64,000 nucleotides of DNA from Promethearchaeota archaeon (GTDB lineage Archaea > Asgardarchaeota > Lokiarchaeia > Sigyniarchaeales > SOKP01), in assembly GCA_019058445.1 (NCBI GenBank), contig JAHPZA010000009.1:248001-312000 (forward strand). The letters run 5' to 3'. The position numbers and the translations under genes are program-made. The notes under the pieces are model-generated. The model searched no databases. It worked only from the letters and a program-made list of their open reading frames with translations, and was not told the DNA's origin. Shown here piece by piece: positions 55,633 through 64,000 of this stretch (positions are counted from its first letter, which is position 1; every line of letters begins with the position of its first letter).

Positions 55633-55801
55633 AAAATAAACCTAAGAAATAATTCTCGATAAATAATAAAGCAACTCATATTTTTTAAAATATCTGTTCA
55701 ATTACATAGTTTAAGAATTACTAGTAATTATAAAATAAAAGAAATATGAAAAAATATTATTTGATTTTATTTTTTATATCAAAAACAGAAGAGGCGCAAA
55801 A

Positions 55802-56374
55802 ATGGTTTTTAAATTAATGTGGGGCATTACAGGAACAGGTTATGTTATTAAGGAATCAATTGATTTGATGAAAGATCTACAGGATGAGTTTGGTGAAGAT
55901 ATAAGAATTACTGTAATGCTCTCAAAAGAAGGTGCTGCTGTAGTGAAGTGGTATAAACAGTGGAATTATTTAACTGAAACCGTAAAAAAGGTACATATAG
56001 AACAAACACCTAATATTCCGTTCTTTGCCGGAGCACTTCAAATAGGTAACTATGATATTTTTATTTGTTGCCCTGTTTCTGCTAATTCTGTAGCTAAAAT
56101 CGTTTATGGGATAGCTGATACTTTAATTACCAATTGTGTAGCGCAAGCAATAAAAGGTGGAGTCACAGCATATATTTTTCCATCTGACCAAGATTTTGAA
56201 CCAATTACAACTACTAAACCAAATGGAGAGCCTTTAGTGTTAAAAATTAGAGACATTGAGATAGAAAATATAAATAAACTAAAAAAATTGGAAGGCATAT
56301 ATGTAATTAAGGATTTTTCAGATATAAATAAATTAATCCTTGATAAAATTAAAGACAAATCGCAAAATCCTTAG
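55802..56374 (+). CDS. afpA: Archaeoflavoprotein (AfpA-like)
   Basis: Protein of 190 residues of the flavoprotein family (dihydromethanopterin reductase/AfpA type). WGITGTGYVIKESIDLMKDL at the start, VMLSKEGAAVVKWYKQW and CPVSANSVAKIVYGIADTLITNC with an FMN-binding SAN loop match archaeoflavoprotein. Such proteins bind FMN and take electrons from ferredoxin. The neighbouring ferredoxin gene is 1.4 kb away. SD GAGGCG upstream. Confidence 0.85.
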   Translation: MVFKLMWGITGTGYVIKESIDLMKDLQDEFGEDIRITVMLSKEGAAVVKWYKQWNYLTETVKKVHIEQTPNIPFFAGALQIGNYDIFICCPVSANSVAKIVYGIADTLITNCVAQAIKGGVTAYIFPSDQDFEPITTTKPNGEPLVLKIRDIEIENINKLKKLEGIYVIKDFSDINKLILDKIKDKSQNP

Positions 56375-56410
56375 TAAAAATCATTATAGTTTAAGCTTTT
56401 TTCTTTATAT

Positions 56411-57127
56411 TTAATCCTCTATGATATGTTTGTTGTTGAGATAACAGATTCTTATCATTAGAAATGAGGCAACAATAATTAAAACAATATCAATATATAT
56501 TCCGAATATTAAGATGTTCAATATTCCTATCCATAAAGATATAATTGCAACAACTATCTCTAATTTCTTTGACCTAGGTACTTTATTAATACAGAGAAAA
56601 CCACAAATTGTTAGTAATGTAGGGCTATTTAAAAGCCCCAATGGTGATAAATATAATGCGTTTAACCAAATTGGGCTCCCGACCCAATATAAATACCAGA
56701 AACCAAAAGAAAAACTAATTATAGCAAAAACGCGGGAAATTCTATCGGTGTTTTTTAAATCCCAAGTTAATTCCTTATTAAAATACGCATTAATAGTTAA
56801 TACAAAGATAAGTGAAAAAAAAATTATGTCTGGAATAAGCATAAAAAGTAATGCAATAATTGCTGTCGTTATAGCGAAAAATGCCATAAGTCCTGCGTAT
56901 AATTCGTCATTTACCTTCTTGAAAATTATTCCTTCTACAAGGATCGTCAGAAAGATCACATGTGTCAGAACTGTATAGGGTTTAAAAAAATAAAGAGCCA
57001 CTCTCATTGAAAACCTTATTTCTTCAGATGTTTTGTAGACAAAAAATATCCAACAACTAAGAGAAATTAAAAATGCAATAATTATCCATCCTACAATTTC
57101 TTTCAAGAATTGTTCTCTCATATTCAT
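56411..57127 (-). CDS. Membrane protein, unknown
   Basis: Protein of 238 residues with about eight membrane helices and short loops. No motif or family was recognised. Ends 36 nt from the convergent archaeoflavoprotein gene. The start ATG at 57127 is followed by a second at 57121. Confidence 0.65.
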   Translation of the reverse strand: MNMREQFLKEIVGWIIIAFLISLSCWIFFVYKTSEEIRFSMRVALYFFKPYTVLTHVIFLTILVEGIIFKKVNDELYAGLMAFFAITTAIIALLFMLIPDIIFFSLIFVLTINAYFNKELTWDLKNTDRISRVFAIISFSFGFWYLYWVGSPIWLNALYLSPLGLLNSPTLLTICGFLCINKVPRSKKLEIVVAIISLWIGILNILIFGIYIDIVLIIVASFLMIRICYLNNKHIIED

Positions 57128-57283
57128 GATCTACAGGTTAATTTTTTGATGAGGAGTTCCTCTCTTCATACTTAAATTATAATTTTTAAAAGATTGCCTA
57201 TAAAAATAAGTGAACTGAGTTTTTTCAAGTTTATTAAATATCAAAATTAAAATCCAATGGAAGATAAAATAGAGTAGATTCGC

Positions 57284-57706
57284 ATGATTTTTCAAGAAGA
57301 TATTCTTCCACAGCGATTTTATATATCTTTTATTACAATTTTAGTGGTTGCATTTATAATTTTTGTGCTCGGAATCATCATAACAAGATGGTGGGCAATA
57401 AAGGAAAATTGGAATGATACTTATAAACCGTCAATTCGTTTAAATTCATTGTGGCTAATTAGCAATTTATTGCTATTTATATTATTCATCCCTATGATTT
57501 ATGGATTATTTATTGGTGCATTAACTTCATTTTTAGTAAATATAAGTATTGGTGCTTTTTTTACCTCAAAATTCTACGGGAAAAAAGTTAAAGAATCGCT
57601 AATCTTTGTATTTTTTATCGTAATAATGTTATTCATAATATGGTTTATCCTTTATCTTATTACAACTATAATAATCGCTATTATAGTAATTGGATTACAA
57701 ACTTAA
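57284..57706 (+). CDS. Small membrane protein, unknown
   Basis: Protein of 140 residues with four membrane helices and a polar loop KENWNDTYKPSIRLNSLW. No family was recognised. The frame has normal coding composition and a clear ATG. Confidence 0.6.
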   Translation: MIFQEDILPQRFYISFITILVVAFIIFVLGIIITRWWAIKENWNDTYKPSIRLNSLWLISNLLLFILFIPMIYGLFIGALTSFLVNISIGAFFTSKFYGKKVKESLIFVFFIVIMLFIIWFILYLITTIIIAIIVIGLQT

Positions 57707-57768
57707 TTGAATTTATCCATAATCCTTTTCAAATTATATTAATAGAATAAATTAGGAAAGAGTACTTC

Positions 57769-58218
57769 TTAATTCTCAAATTTTACCGGTTTAAGTGCTT
57801 TTTGAGGACAACTCAGTTCACATTTTAAGCATCCTTGACATTTCGAAATTTCTTTAAATTTAAACCGAATCCCATCACTCTCTTCACCATTTTTTTTGAC
57901 TTTACCTACGTAAAATAAATGTTTAGGGCAGAAATTGCCATTATTATCTACACAATCCAAACACATATTACATTTTTCATGATCAACTTTTATAGCTAAT
58001 ACTTGATTAGGGATTTGTATAGAAGTTACTTGAACTGCGTTCCTTGGACATACTTGCACACAATTTAGACACGCAACACATTTTGAATAGTCTACAAGCC
58101 GAATACCATTCTCAAAATAAATTGCTTTAGCTTTACATGCTTTTAAGCATCTCTCACAGCGCATGCATAGATTTTGATCAATTTGAATGGGAACAAATTT
58201 TTCCTTTATTTTAGACAA
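57769..58218 (-). CDS. Polyferredoxin-like protein with several 4Fe-4S motifs
   Basis: Protein of 149 residues. CMRCERCLKACKAKAI and CVACLNCVQVCPRNAV are a complete pair of 4Fe-4S sets, followed by CNMCLDCVDNNGNFCPKHL and CQGCLKCELSCPQKAL, so up to four clusters. It would carry electrons, perhaps for the archaeoflavoprotein or for an unlinked oxidoreductase. TTG start at 58218. Stand-alone gene. Confidence 0.88.
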   Translation of the reverse strand: MSKIKEKFVPIQIDQNLCMRCERCLKACKAKAIYFENGIRLVDYSKCVACLNCVQVCPRNAVQVTSIQIPNQVLAIKVDHEKCNMCLDCVDNNGNFCPKHLFYVGKVKKNGEESDGIRFKFKEISKCQGCLKCELSCPQKALKPVKFEN

Positions 58219-58494
58219 CTCTTTCTTTAGGGGTTTTGCTAATTATTAATCTAATGTTTCCTTAATTTTATTAAACTAATATTTGCTTTTTAACTTCATT
58301 TTTATAATATATTTAAGAAGTTATGAAAGAAAAAGCACAATTATATTTTTGATTTCTGACTAAAATGTCTATATCACAGATTAGAGAGCTATTTTCAGGT
58401 ATTTGATAATATTTCAAGTTGGAATTTATTTTAATATAAAACTCGCGATTTAAATACTTACAAATTTATTTCAATTATGAGTGTGAATTAAGTT

Positions 58495-58605
58495 ATGGGA
58501 AATGGATTTGGAATTGCTTCCATTATTTTAGGAGTATTAGGGATTCTTTTTAGTATTATTGGAATTATCCTCGGACCTCTTGCAATAATATTCGGAATAC
58601 TATAA
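58495..58605 (+). CDS. First half of a DUF4190-like membrane protein, ended by in-frame TAA
   Basis: Thirty-six residues of Gly/Ile-rich hydrophobic sequence (MGNGFGIASIILGVLGILF...IIFGIL), typical of the first helices of DUF4190-like proteins, which normally continue through a K-K-G-x-x-R loop. The frame hits TAA at 58603-58605 and is followed at once by ATG in the same frame. GTGTGAATTAAG lies upstream as SD. Confidence 0.5.
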   Translation: MGNGFGIASIILGVLGILFSIIGIILGPLAIIFGIL

Positions 58606-58779
58606 ATGAAAAAAGGTGACAATAGAACAGTAGGTATTGTTGGATTAATTCTTGGAATAATTGCATTGATCCTTGGTATTATTTGGTTAGCTTGGCTCAT
58701 AGCAGTTATTTCTGGAAGCGGTGCTGGTGGTAGCAGTGGCGGTACTACAAGTGGTGGCGGCACCTTTTTTGGTGGTTAA
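58606..58779 (+). CDS. Second half of the DUF4190-like protein with Gly/Ser-rich tail
   Basis: Fifty-seven residues: MKKGDNRTVGIVGLILGIIALILGIIWLAW then a tail rich in Gly, Ser and Thr (GSGAGGSSGGTTSGGG). The KKGDNR loop and second helix pair are the normal continuation of the upstream half, and no SD precedes the ATG. So the two frames look like one gene with a stop; either a real split, a sequencing error or readthrough. A ten-T terminator follows. Confidence 0.5.
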   Translation: MKKGDNRTVGIVGLILGIIALILGIIWLAWLIAVISGSGAGGSSGGTTSGGGTFFGG

Positions 58780-58811
58780 ATCTATAAAAATTATTTAAAT
58801 TTAATTTTAAC

Positions 58812-58821
58812 TTTTTTTTTT
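58812..58821 (+). terminator. Oligo-T terminator after the DUF4190-like gene
   Basis: Ten consecutive T on the plus strand about 30 nt after the stop of the Gly-rich gene and before the convergent PAC2 gene. Fits archaeal T-tract termination. Confidence 0.45.
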
Positions 58822-58906
58822 AGTTTGTTCTCTGGAAAATGTTATAAGCAAAATGAGATTTCTAAACTAACAAATGAGAAAAATATTAAAAAATAAGATT
58901 TAAAAC

Positions 58907-59701
58907 TTATTGGAAATATCGTGTATATTCTTTTCCGGTTTGTTGAGGCAGTTGCTGCTGTTGCTGATATTGTTGAGCTTTTTGCGCTAATTCTAACATT
59001 TTGGCTTTTATCTCTTTTCCTTCTTCGATAAGTTTCGAAGTATCTATACTTAAATTATAGATCTGATTTAGTACTTCGATAATTGCAGCTGCTCCTTCTG
59101 GTGTGGGTATTTCTAATACAGGTGTAAAAAGGGCGTAGGCGTTTAGCTTGTTTGTAAGCGCTTCGTTTAATACTGTCGCTTCCGGCCCAACGATTATTCC
59201 CTTATCTATCTTCTCCATTTCAAATTCCCCTAATCTTTCCATCATACCTTTTTCAGCAGCATAATAGACAGGATAGTCATCGATTATACCACGTTGAGGT
59301 ATTCCTTGAAAAATTACAATTTCCTTTGCTTTTACATCTTCATTTAAAGCCCAATTGCATATAGTCTTAGATAAATCATTATATGCGGTGCTTACTTGAA
59401 ATGGAACCTCACAAATGCCCACTATTAAATTATTCTGAGGAGAATAATATAATCTGAATGGATGTTTAAGAACACCCTGATAAAAGACCGATATAGGGGG
59501 AAGATATTCTGATGTTATGAATCCGATTTCCTTAATGTCGGGAATTTGATCAATTAACGAATTTGAAATAATCGGACCAATTAGACCAATACCAGCGAAA
59601 CCTAAAATCATTGTGGCATTAGGGTTAATCTCGGTTCTCAAATCCTCAATGATAATAGAACTTTTCTTTCCTTTTTCGCATATGTACTCTTTCTTTACCA
59701 T
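58907..59701 (-). CDS. PAC2-family protein
   Basis: Protein of 264 residues with a PAC2 (proteasome assembly chaperone 2-like) fold: ATMILGFAGIGLIGPIISNSLIDQI, a GFITSEYLPPISVF strand, a VIFQGIPQRG loop and ANLLTPV-like KLNAYALFTPVLEIPTPEGAAAIIEVL. It ends in a Gln-rich helix. Archaeal PAC2 proteins are of uncertain role, though they are sometimes tied to proteasome assembly. No proteasome genes are in the window. AAGTGAATTGTT precedes the ATG. Confidence 0.88.
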   Translation of the reverse strand: MVKKEYICEKGKKSSIIIEDLRTEINPNATMILGFAGIGLIGPIISNSLIDQIPDIKEIGFITSEYLPPISVFYQGVLKHPFRLYYSPQNNLIVGICEVPFQVSTAYNDLSKTICNWALNEDVKAKEIVIFQGIPQRGIIDDYPVYYAAEKGMMERLGEFEMEKIDKGIIVGPEATVLNEALTNKLNAYALFTPVLEIPTPEGAAAIIEVLNQIYNLSIDTSKLIEEGKEIKAKMLELAQKAQQYQQQQQLPQQTGKEYTRYFQ

Positions 59702-60035
59702 AACAATTCACTTCAATTTGAATTTTTTATTTTTATTTTAAATATATTATTAAAAACACTCTTATTAAAACTAATCACACTAAGAGTTAAAAAAATTATG
59801 TTCATACAAAACATTCTATTAGTTAAAGTCATATTAAATGTCCATATTTTGAAACTCTAATTGGATACTATATTACTCATTGGAAATCTGAATATAAAAA
59901 TTAATTTGTAATAATTCATAGAGAAAAACCTTCCATTGAAATAGCTTTTTACCACATTTTCTCAAAATATTTATAAAATATCATATTCATTCACTTAGCT
60001 TAATAATAAATTATAAACACTTTGAGGGTTTTAAG
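59702..60035. other. 334-bp divergent intergenic region upstream of sufC
   Basis: AT-rich gap between the divergent PAC2 and sufC genes. No small gene, tRNA or obvious riboswitch was found. It should hold promoters for both sides; one candidate TATA box for sufC is listed separately. Confidence 0.5.
59968..59980 (+). promoter_or_regulatory. Candidate TATA box for sufCB
   Basis: TATTTATAAAATA preceded by a CAAAA purine-rich stretch (possible BRE) lies about 56 nt before the sufC TTG start. In archaea this would place transcription start about 25 nt downstream. AT-richness makes false hits common. Confidence 0.35.
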
Positions 60036-60833
60036 TTGCTCTTAGAATTAAAAGATATTACAATCCCTACTGAAGATGGCAAATGCGTCATCGTAAATAA
60101 TGTCTCTTTTGGAGTTAAGGAAGGCTCTATTCATGCGGTAATAGGTCCGAATGGATCAGGAAAATCAACCTTAGCATATACAATCATGGGACTAAAAATG
60201 TATAATCCTAGTCAAGGAAAAATATATTTTGATGGGATCGATATAACAAATATGACTCTTACTGAGCGAGCTAAACTAGGTATGACCTTGGCCTGGCAAG
60301 AACCTGCTAGAATAGACGGATTGACAGTTCCTAATTATATTGCACTAGGAATGAAAGACAAAACTAATTTGAAAGAAAAAGTTATAGAAGCATTAGAAAT
60401 TGTCAATTTAGAGCCTGAAAGATATCTCACTCGGACTATTGATGAATCCTTAAGTGGAGGAGAGAGAAAAAGAGTAGAATTGGCAGCAGCTATTGCAATG
60501 CGGCCAAGATTAATCATTTTGGATGAGCCCGATTCAGGTTTAGATATGATAGTTATAGAAGATTTCTTAAATATTTTTAATAAAATAAAGAATCTTGAAA
60601 TGACAATATTACTCATTACCCACAGAGAGGATATTGGAATGGTAGCTGATTATGGTACCCTAATATGGCGGGGAAATCACATAATTACAGATGAATTTCC
60701 AAAAGTAATGCTAAGATACTGCGCTAAGGCAGGTTTAAAAGAGTTTTGTAAAAGAACTTTATTTAAAAATGACGGTACGTGTTTTGACGAGGATTACATT
60801 GATAGGATATTTAGAGAGGAGGGATCCTCATGA
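60036..60833 (+). CDS. sufC: SufC ABC-type ATPase for Fe-S assembly
   Basis: Protein of 265 residues. Walker A GPNGSGKST at 37-45, signature SLSGGERKRVE near 141, Walker B LIILDEPDSGLD near 160 and the LITHRED H-loop. The MTWQEPARIDG Q-loop region matches SufC. It drives SufBC(D) cluster assembly. Start is TTG at 60036 behind GAGGG. The last bases overlap the next gene's ATG (ATGA), so SufB/D is translationally coupled. Confidence 0.92.
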   Translation: MLLELKDITIPTEDGKCVIVNNVSFGVKEGSIHAVIGPNGSGKSTLAYTIMGLKMYNPSQGKIYFDGIDITNMTLTERAKLGMTLAWQEPARIDGLTVPNYIALGMKDKTNLKEKVIEALEIVNLEPERYLTRTIDESLSGGERKRVELAAAIAMRPRLIILDEPDSGLDMIVIEDFLNIFNKIKNLEMTILLITHREDIGMVADYGTLIWRGNHIITDEFPKVMLRYCAKAGLKEFCKRTLFKNDGTCFDEDYIDRIFREEGSS

Positions 60834-61792
60834 CTGATAGCGACTATCCAGAAGAAATTTTACAAAGTCTTGAAGATTATAATATTGATATAAGAGATTT
60901 CTTACCCGGACACGGAGGAGGTGCTAAATTACTTTTAGATTTCAATAAGATTAAGGGAGTTGAACAAATAGAGGGAATTATCTTAAAGGGGAGAGAAATC
61001 CCAAATGGTATAGTGGCAGATGTCGTGATTAAAGAAGGTACTAAATTAGAGGAACCCGTCCATTTATGTTTTGGGGTGAGTAAAGAGACCGGTATCCAAG
61101 AAATATTCCCCAGAATAATCGCAGAAGACAATACTGAAGTAAAAGTTCAAGCACATTGCAGTTTTCCTAAAGCTAATGGATTGATTCATAAAATGTTCGG
61201 ACATTTTTACATTGGTAAGAATTGTAATTTTAATTACAGTGAAACCCATTATCATGGGGAAAATAGTGGAGCTTTGGTCGCGCCTGTTGGTTACATGTAT
61301 GTTGGGGAAAATAGCGTCTTTGAAAATAATTTTAATCTCACTAAAGGTACCCCAGGAAAAGTTAAAATTATGTTAGATATTTATGCAATGGAAAATAGTG
61401 TGATAAGATCAAATATTCGAGCATTTGGGAAAAATATAAAAGATTCCGTTAGAATTAGAGATGCAATTTATCTGGAAGGGAAAAACGCAAGAAGTGTTTT
61501 AAAAATGAAGGCTGCTGCCAGAGATGGCGGGGAAGTCTTGATGTATGGAATCACTGAAGGTAACGCCCCGAATTGTAATGGACACGTGGAATGCAGTGAA
61601 ATCGTACTTGGTAAAGGTTCTATATGTCGAGCTCGCCCATTTATCCGAGCTACAGACCCCATGTCGAGCGTATCTCACGAAGCTTCTTTAGGTCGATTTC
61701 CGCAAAAATGGCTTGACGAAATAATGGCAAAAGGACTAAACGAAGAAGAAGCTACTGAAATACTAATAGAGGCGATGTTAAGGGAAGAATAA
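60830..61792 (+). CDS. sufB: SufB/SufD-family protein
   Basis: Protein of 320 residues, short for the family. It has the right-handed beta-helix pattern of SufB/D (HFYIGKNCNFNYSETHYHGENS, ENNFNLTKGTPGK) and the C-terminal helix LNEEEATEILIEAML. Cys in NGHVECSEIVLGKGS and the late SHEASLGRF correspond to the cluster-scaffold region. Only one SufB/D gene is present, so a SufBC-only complex is likely, as in many archaea. Whether it is B- or D-type cannot be settled by eye. Confidence 0.9.
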   Translation: MTDSDYPEEILQSLEDYNIDIRDFLPGHGGGAKLLLDFNKIKGVEQIEGIILKGREIPNGIVADVVIKEGTKLEEPVHLCFGVSKETGIQEIFPRIIAEDNTEVKVQAHCSFPKANGLIHKMFGHFYIGKNCNFNYSETHYHGENSGALVAPVGYMYVGENSVFENNFNLTKGTPGKVKIMLDIYAMENSVIRSNIRAFGKNIKDSVRIRDAIYLEGKNARSVLKMKAAARDGGEVLMYGITEGNAPNCNGHVECSEIVLGKGSICRARPFIRATDPMSSVSHEASLGRFPQKWLDEIMAKGLNEEEATEILIEAMLREE

Positions 61793-61864
61793 TTTAATAT
61801 TATAATAGAATATAAATAAAATCAAGTTTTTAATAATTTAAATTTTTAAAAGAAGTGATAAAAT

Positions 61865-62383
61865 ATGGCAGAAAATGAAATTAATGTAGGAGATCAAGCG
61901 CCTCTCTTCAAGATTGATTCTTATAATGCGGGCACTATTGATTTGGCTGAACTTATTGGAAAAGAAAAAATAGTATTAATTTTTTCCAGATATTTTGGTT
62001 GTCCTATTTGTCAATTAGATTTAAAAACCTTATTAGAACGTTCTAAAGAGATAGAGAATAAAGGAGCAAAAATCTTATACATTACTCAAAGTGGAGAAAA
62101 AGTTGCAAAAGAATTTATTGAGAGTAAAGGCATCCCGTTTCCGGTTATTCCCAGTAGTAAAGATGAGTTGTATAAAGACTATGGATTGGGGCCTATGATA
62201 AAAGAAGCTGCGAAACAGGTCAAAGCTAAAGTAAAAGAAGCGTTTGCTTTAGGATTTGAGCATGGAGAGTATGAAGGTTGGGAGCCACAGTGTCCTGGTC
62301 AATTTGTAATCGATACGGATGGTAAGATAGTTCATGCAAAACCGGGTTGGTTGGAAGTCGATGCTATCCTTGAGGTATTATAA
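61865..62383 (+). CDS. Peroxiredoxin-like (AhpC/TSA, PRX-like2) protein
   Basis: Protein of 172 residues with thioredoxin-fold peroxiredoxin pattern. IVLIFSRYFGCPICQLDLK places a CxxC where the peroxidatic Cys usually lies, QFVIDTDGKIVHA follows, and GWLEVDAILEVL closes it. It would reduce peroxide or act as a thiol oxidoreductase. GTGATAAAAT is seven bases before the ATG. It follows the suf genes and may share their oxidative-stress context. Confidence 0.87.
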   Translation: MAENEINVGDQAPLFKIDSYNAGTIDLAELIGKEKIVLIFSRYFGCPICQLDLKTLLERSKEIENKGAKILYITQSGEKVAKEFIESKGIPFPVIPSSKDELYKDYGLGPMIKEAAKQVKAKVKEAFALGFEHGEYEGWEPQCPGQFVIDTDGKIVHAKPGWLEVDAILEVL

Positions 62384-62435
62384 CCTCTTATAAATCGAGA
62401 ATATTATTTTTAAATTTTTAGAAAGGACTTAAAAT

Positions 62436-63080
62436 ATGAAGGAAAATACTAAATATAGCGATTATCGTTTTGTAGGAAAAATAAATGTTGATGAAAATCA
62501 ACCCTGGTTTGATTTTGCTTCAAATAAGCCCTGGGACGAGGGTGAGATACCATGGGTTGTCGAGAATAAAGTAAGGAGAGAAATATTAATAAAACTCGCA
62601 GAAGGTCCCATGACTTTTGAAGAAATCTATAATAGTATTAATTTTGCTCCCAAACCATTGCTGATCTCAAAAGAAGAATATGAATGTAAACTTGCATTTC
62701 AGTGGACTAAAGACACTATAGAAAATCATTTAATGAATCTTGTATGGTATAACCTAATAAAGAAGATCAATGGGAAATACGAATTAGCATTTCCCATTTT
62801 AAAAATAGATCAAGAAAATGAACTTGAATCCTATATTACGAAATATGCTGAAAACTGGCTAAAAGTAATAAAAGAAATAAAAGAGGACTTAAACTCTAAG
62901 AAAGGGATTTTGAGTAATAAATCAACCTTACAAGCAATTATAATTGAAAAAACAGTTGAAAAATTATATATTTTATTAAAAAGAGAAAAAATCGTCCCAG
63001 ACGAGCCAAATATAAAAATCTTGTGGGCAGAACAGCTCAGAAAAATAAAATTTGAAGATTGGGTGGAAAAAAACTTCTAA
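62436..63080 (+). CDS. Winged-helix (ArsR-like) transcriptional regulator
   Basis: Protein of 214 residues. Residues 45-125 are a winged helix (NKVRREILIKLAEGPMTFEEIY... TKDTIENHLMNLVWYNLIKKINGKYEL), followed by a helical C-terminal domain. The helix-turn-helix has an insertion between helices 2 and 3. No metal motif was seen. It is 52 nt after the peroxiredoxin gene. Confidence 0.75.
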   Translation: MKENTKYSDYRFVGKINVDENQPWFDFASNKPWDEGEIPWVVENKVRREILIKLAEGPMTFEEIYNSINFAPKPLLISKEEYECKLAFQWTKDTIENHLMNLVWYNLIKKINGKYELAFPILKIDQENELESYITKYAENWLKVIKEIKEDLNSKKGILSNKSTLQAIIIEKTVEKLYILLKREKIVPDEPNIKILWAEQLRKIKFEDWVEKNF

Positions 63081-63359
63081 TTTTTTTCCAAATTTTAAGC
63101 TCTAAATATAATTTAGCACTTTTTTTAATAGATTGTTATTAAATCCGAGTATTATAAATGATACTCTGATCCTTGAGTGAATTTTTTGTAGTTGGAATAA
63201 TCTATGAATTTAAAAATTCTCTTTTTTATATTATATACCTGAAATTTATAAAATAGAATCTTTTTTAGTAATCAAATTATTTGGTAAAATATATCGCTTT
63301 AAAAAGATTTAAATTTATACAAAATAAATTTATTTTTATTATTTGGAGTTATTTTATTG

Positions 63360-63932
63360 ATGATGATGAAAAAGAAATCTTTTAATGAACTTTTAAGTAT
63401 TGACGATGATGATAAAAAAATCATCGAGATGATTGAAAAAGATCCTGACATTACCCATAGCGACATAGCAAAAGAAATTGAGAAGTCACAACCAGCTGTA
63501 GGAGCTCGAATTATTAAGCTTGAACGTAAACACCTCCTAACGAAACAAGTAGGATTCAATATAAAGAAAGTTGATATTAAAGTCTCAATTGCCTATATCT
63601 CTACAAAAGATGTCGATAAAATAGTAGAAAAAATTGAAGATTGTCCTTTCATTAACCACGCGTTCAAGATAAGCGGAGAATATAATTTACTTTGTTTTAT
63701 AACTGCTTCGGATCTCCAAACTATTGAAAGGTTGATTGATTTATGCTTCCGTAGAGATAAGGATGTTATAAATGTAAAAACGAGTATCCTTATTGAGTCA
63801 ATACACGATTTTGTGGTACCTATTGATTTTCAAATAGAGAATTTTGATGGAAGATATTGTTCTCCGCAATGCTCTTTAGCAGATGAAGTGAAATATAAAT
63901 TCAAAGTAGAGGATCTGGAAAAAGAAGAGTAA
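63360..63932 (+). CDS. Lrp/AsnC-family regulator with Cys-containing tail
   Basis: Protein of 190 residues. Residues 15-65 form a winged helix (DDDDKKIIEMIEKDPDITHSDIAKEIEKSQPAVGARIIKLERKHLL, split here by normal loops). The second half is the RAM/ligand domain (KVSIAYISTKDVDKIVEKIED... SGEYNLLCFITASD). The C-terminus has DGRYCSPQCSL, a CxxxC pair that may be the trace of a metal-binding tail. A TTG at 63357 is in frame; the ATG after it is taken. Confidence 0.88.
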   Translation: MMMKKKSFNELLSIDDDDKKIIEMIEKDPDITHSDIAKEIEKSQPAVGARIIKLERKHLLTKQVGFNIKKVDIKVSIAYISTKDVDKIVEKIEDCPFINHAFKISGEYNLLCFITASDLQTIERLIDLCFRRDKDVINVKTSILIESIHDFVVPIDFQIENFDGRYCSPQCSLADEVKYKFKVEDLEKEE

Positions 63933-63956
63933 TTAAAAAATTTCATTTTTATTAAT

Positions 63957-64000
63957 TTAAATTAAACCCTGCTTCTTAGCGAGCTTATACTTACATTTTT
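63957..64000 (-). CDS. Possible C-terminus of a gene running off the window
   Basis: On the minus strand the last 44 bases are open and encode KCKYKLAKKQGLI before a TAA stop at 63957-63959. The sequence is plausible as a protein tail and the spacing fits a convergent gene, but it is too short to confirm. Confidence 0.3.
   Translation of the reverse strand, partial: KCKYKLAKKQGLI

Noticed and set aside
58488..58763. 91-codon Pro/Ile-rich minus-strand frame
   Set aside because: It is the antisense of the Gly/Ile-rich DUF4190-like coding sequence, which has the better family match.

Overview
The window is about 30% G+C, densely coded on both strands, and looks like a chromosomal segment of an Asgard (Promethearchaeota) archaeon, most like the Lokiarchaeia-type lineages. 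This is inferred from gene content: a tandem roadblock/LC7 protein, several eukaryote-like JAMM/MPN proteins, a TFIIB-cyclin-like protein, a PAC2 protein, an archaeoflavoprotein, SufBC, PadR and Lrp regulators, and many multi-spanning membrane proteins of unknown function. No rRNA, tRNA, CRISPR array, insertion sequence or prophage was recognised. Ribosome binding sites are commonly GTGA/GGTG cores about 7 nt before the start; GTG and TTG starts are frequent.

Layout. 1-7.9 kb: a partial gene, a DedA-like membrane protein, lipid/phosphoester enzymes (GDPD, PAP2, MBL hydrolase), a DUF3604 protein, small membrane proteins and a YkgJ-like cysteine-cluster protein. 8-10.8 kb: a tight array of three paralogous membrane-anchored left-handed beta-helix proteins. 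10.9-19.4 kb: a zincin-like protein, an LRR protein, an alpha/beta hydrolase, a PHP phosphatase, a DUF5714 protein, a coiled-coil protein with a TrmB-type sensor domain, a tandem roadblock protein, an ATP-grasp ligase and a Nudix hydrolase. 19.4-21.6 kb: an AAA/VWA metal chelatase whose single reading frame is split by an in-frame TAG. 21.75-25.4 kb: a two-gene unit encoding a 979-residue protein (zinc motif, TFIIB-cyclin-like segment, two HNH-like zinc domains, winged helix) and a 222-residue helical partner. 26.2-31.4 kb: a JAMM/MPN cluster with one divergent JAMM protein, a zinc-ribbon protein, and an adjacent catalytic (MPN+) and degenerate (MPN-) pair with coiled-coil tails.

31.6-38.9 kb: a membrane protein with cytoplasmic winged helices, M28 and M20 peptidases, a fold-type II PLP enzyme and a seven-helix membrane protein. 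39.1-43.2 kb: a copper locus with CopA carrying two YHS domains, a small His/Met-rich membrane protein, a palindromic putative operator and a PadR regulator fused to a TRASH-like metal sensor. 43.3-63.9 kb: iron-sulfur assembly genes (iscU-like, iscS-like, sufC, sufB/D) scattered among an M19-like protein, a NosD-like surface protein, a beta-CASP protein, a chemoreceptor-like protein, an ADP-forming acyl-CoA synthetase alpha-type protein, a zinc/roadblock-like protein, an archaeoflavoprotein, a polyferredoxin, a PAC2 protein, a peroxiredoxin and two transcriptional regulators.

The most notable items are the split chelatase, whose 24-nt hairpin-bearing insert between repeated GAT codons resembles a bypass or recoding element, the MPN+/MPN- pair reminiscent of Rpn11/Rpn8, the TFB/HNH giant protein operon, and several genes that appear to start at AUA/AUU/AUC behind good Shine-Dalgarno sequences. 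All functional calls are from reading the sequence; no database search was possible.
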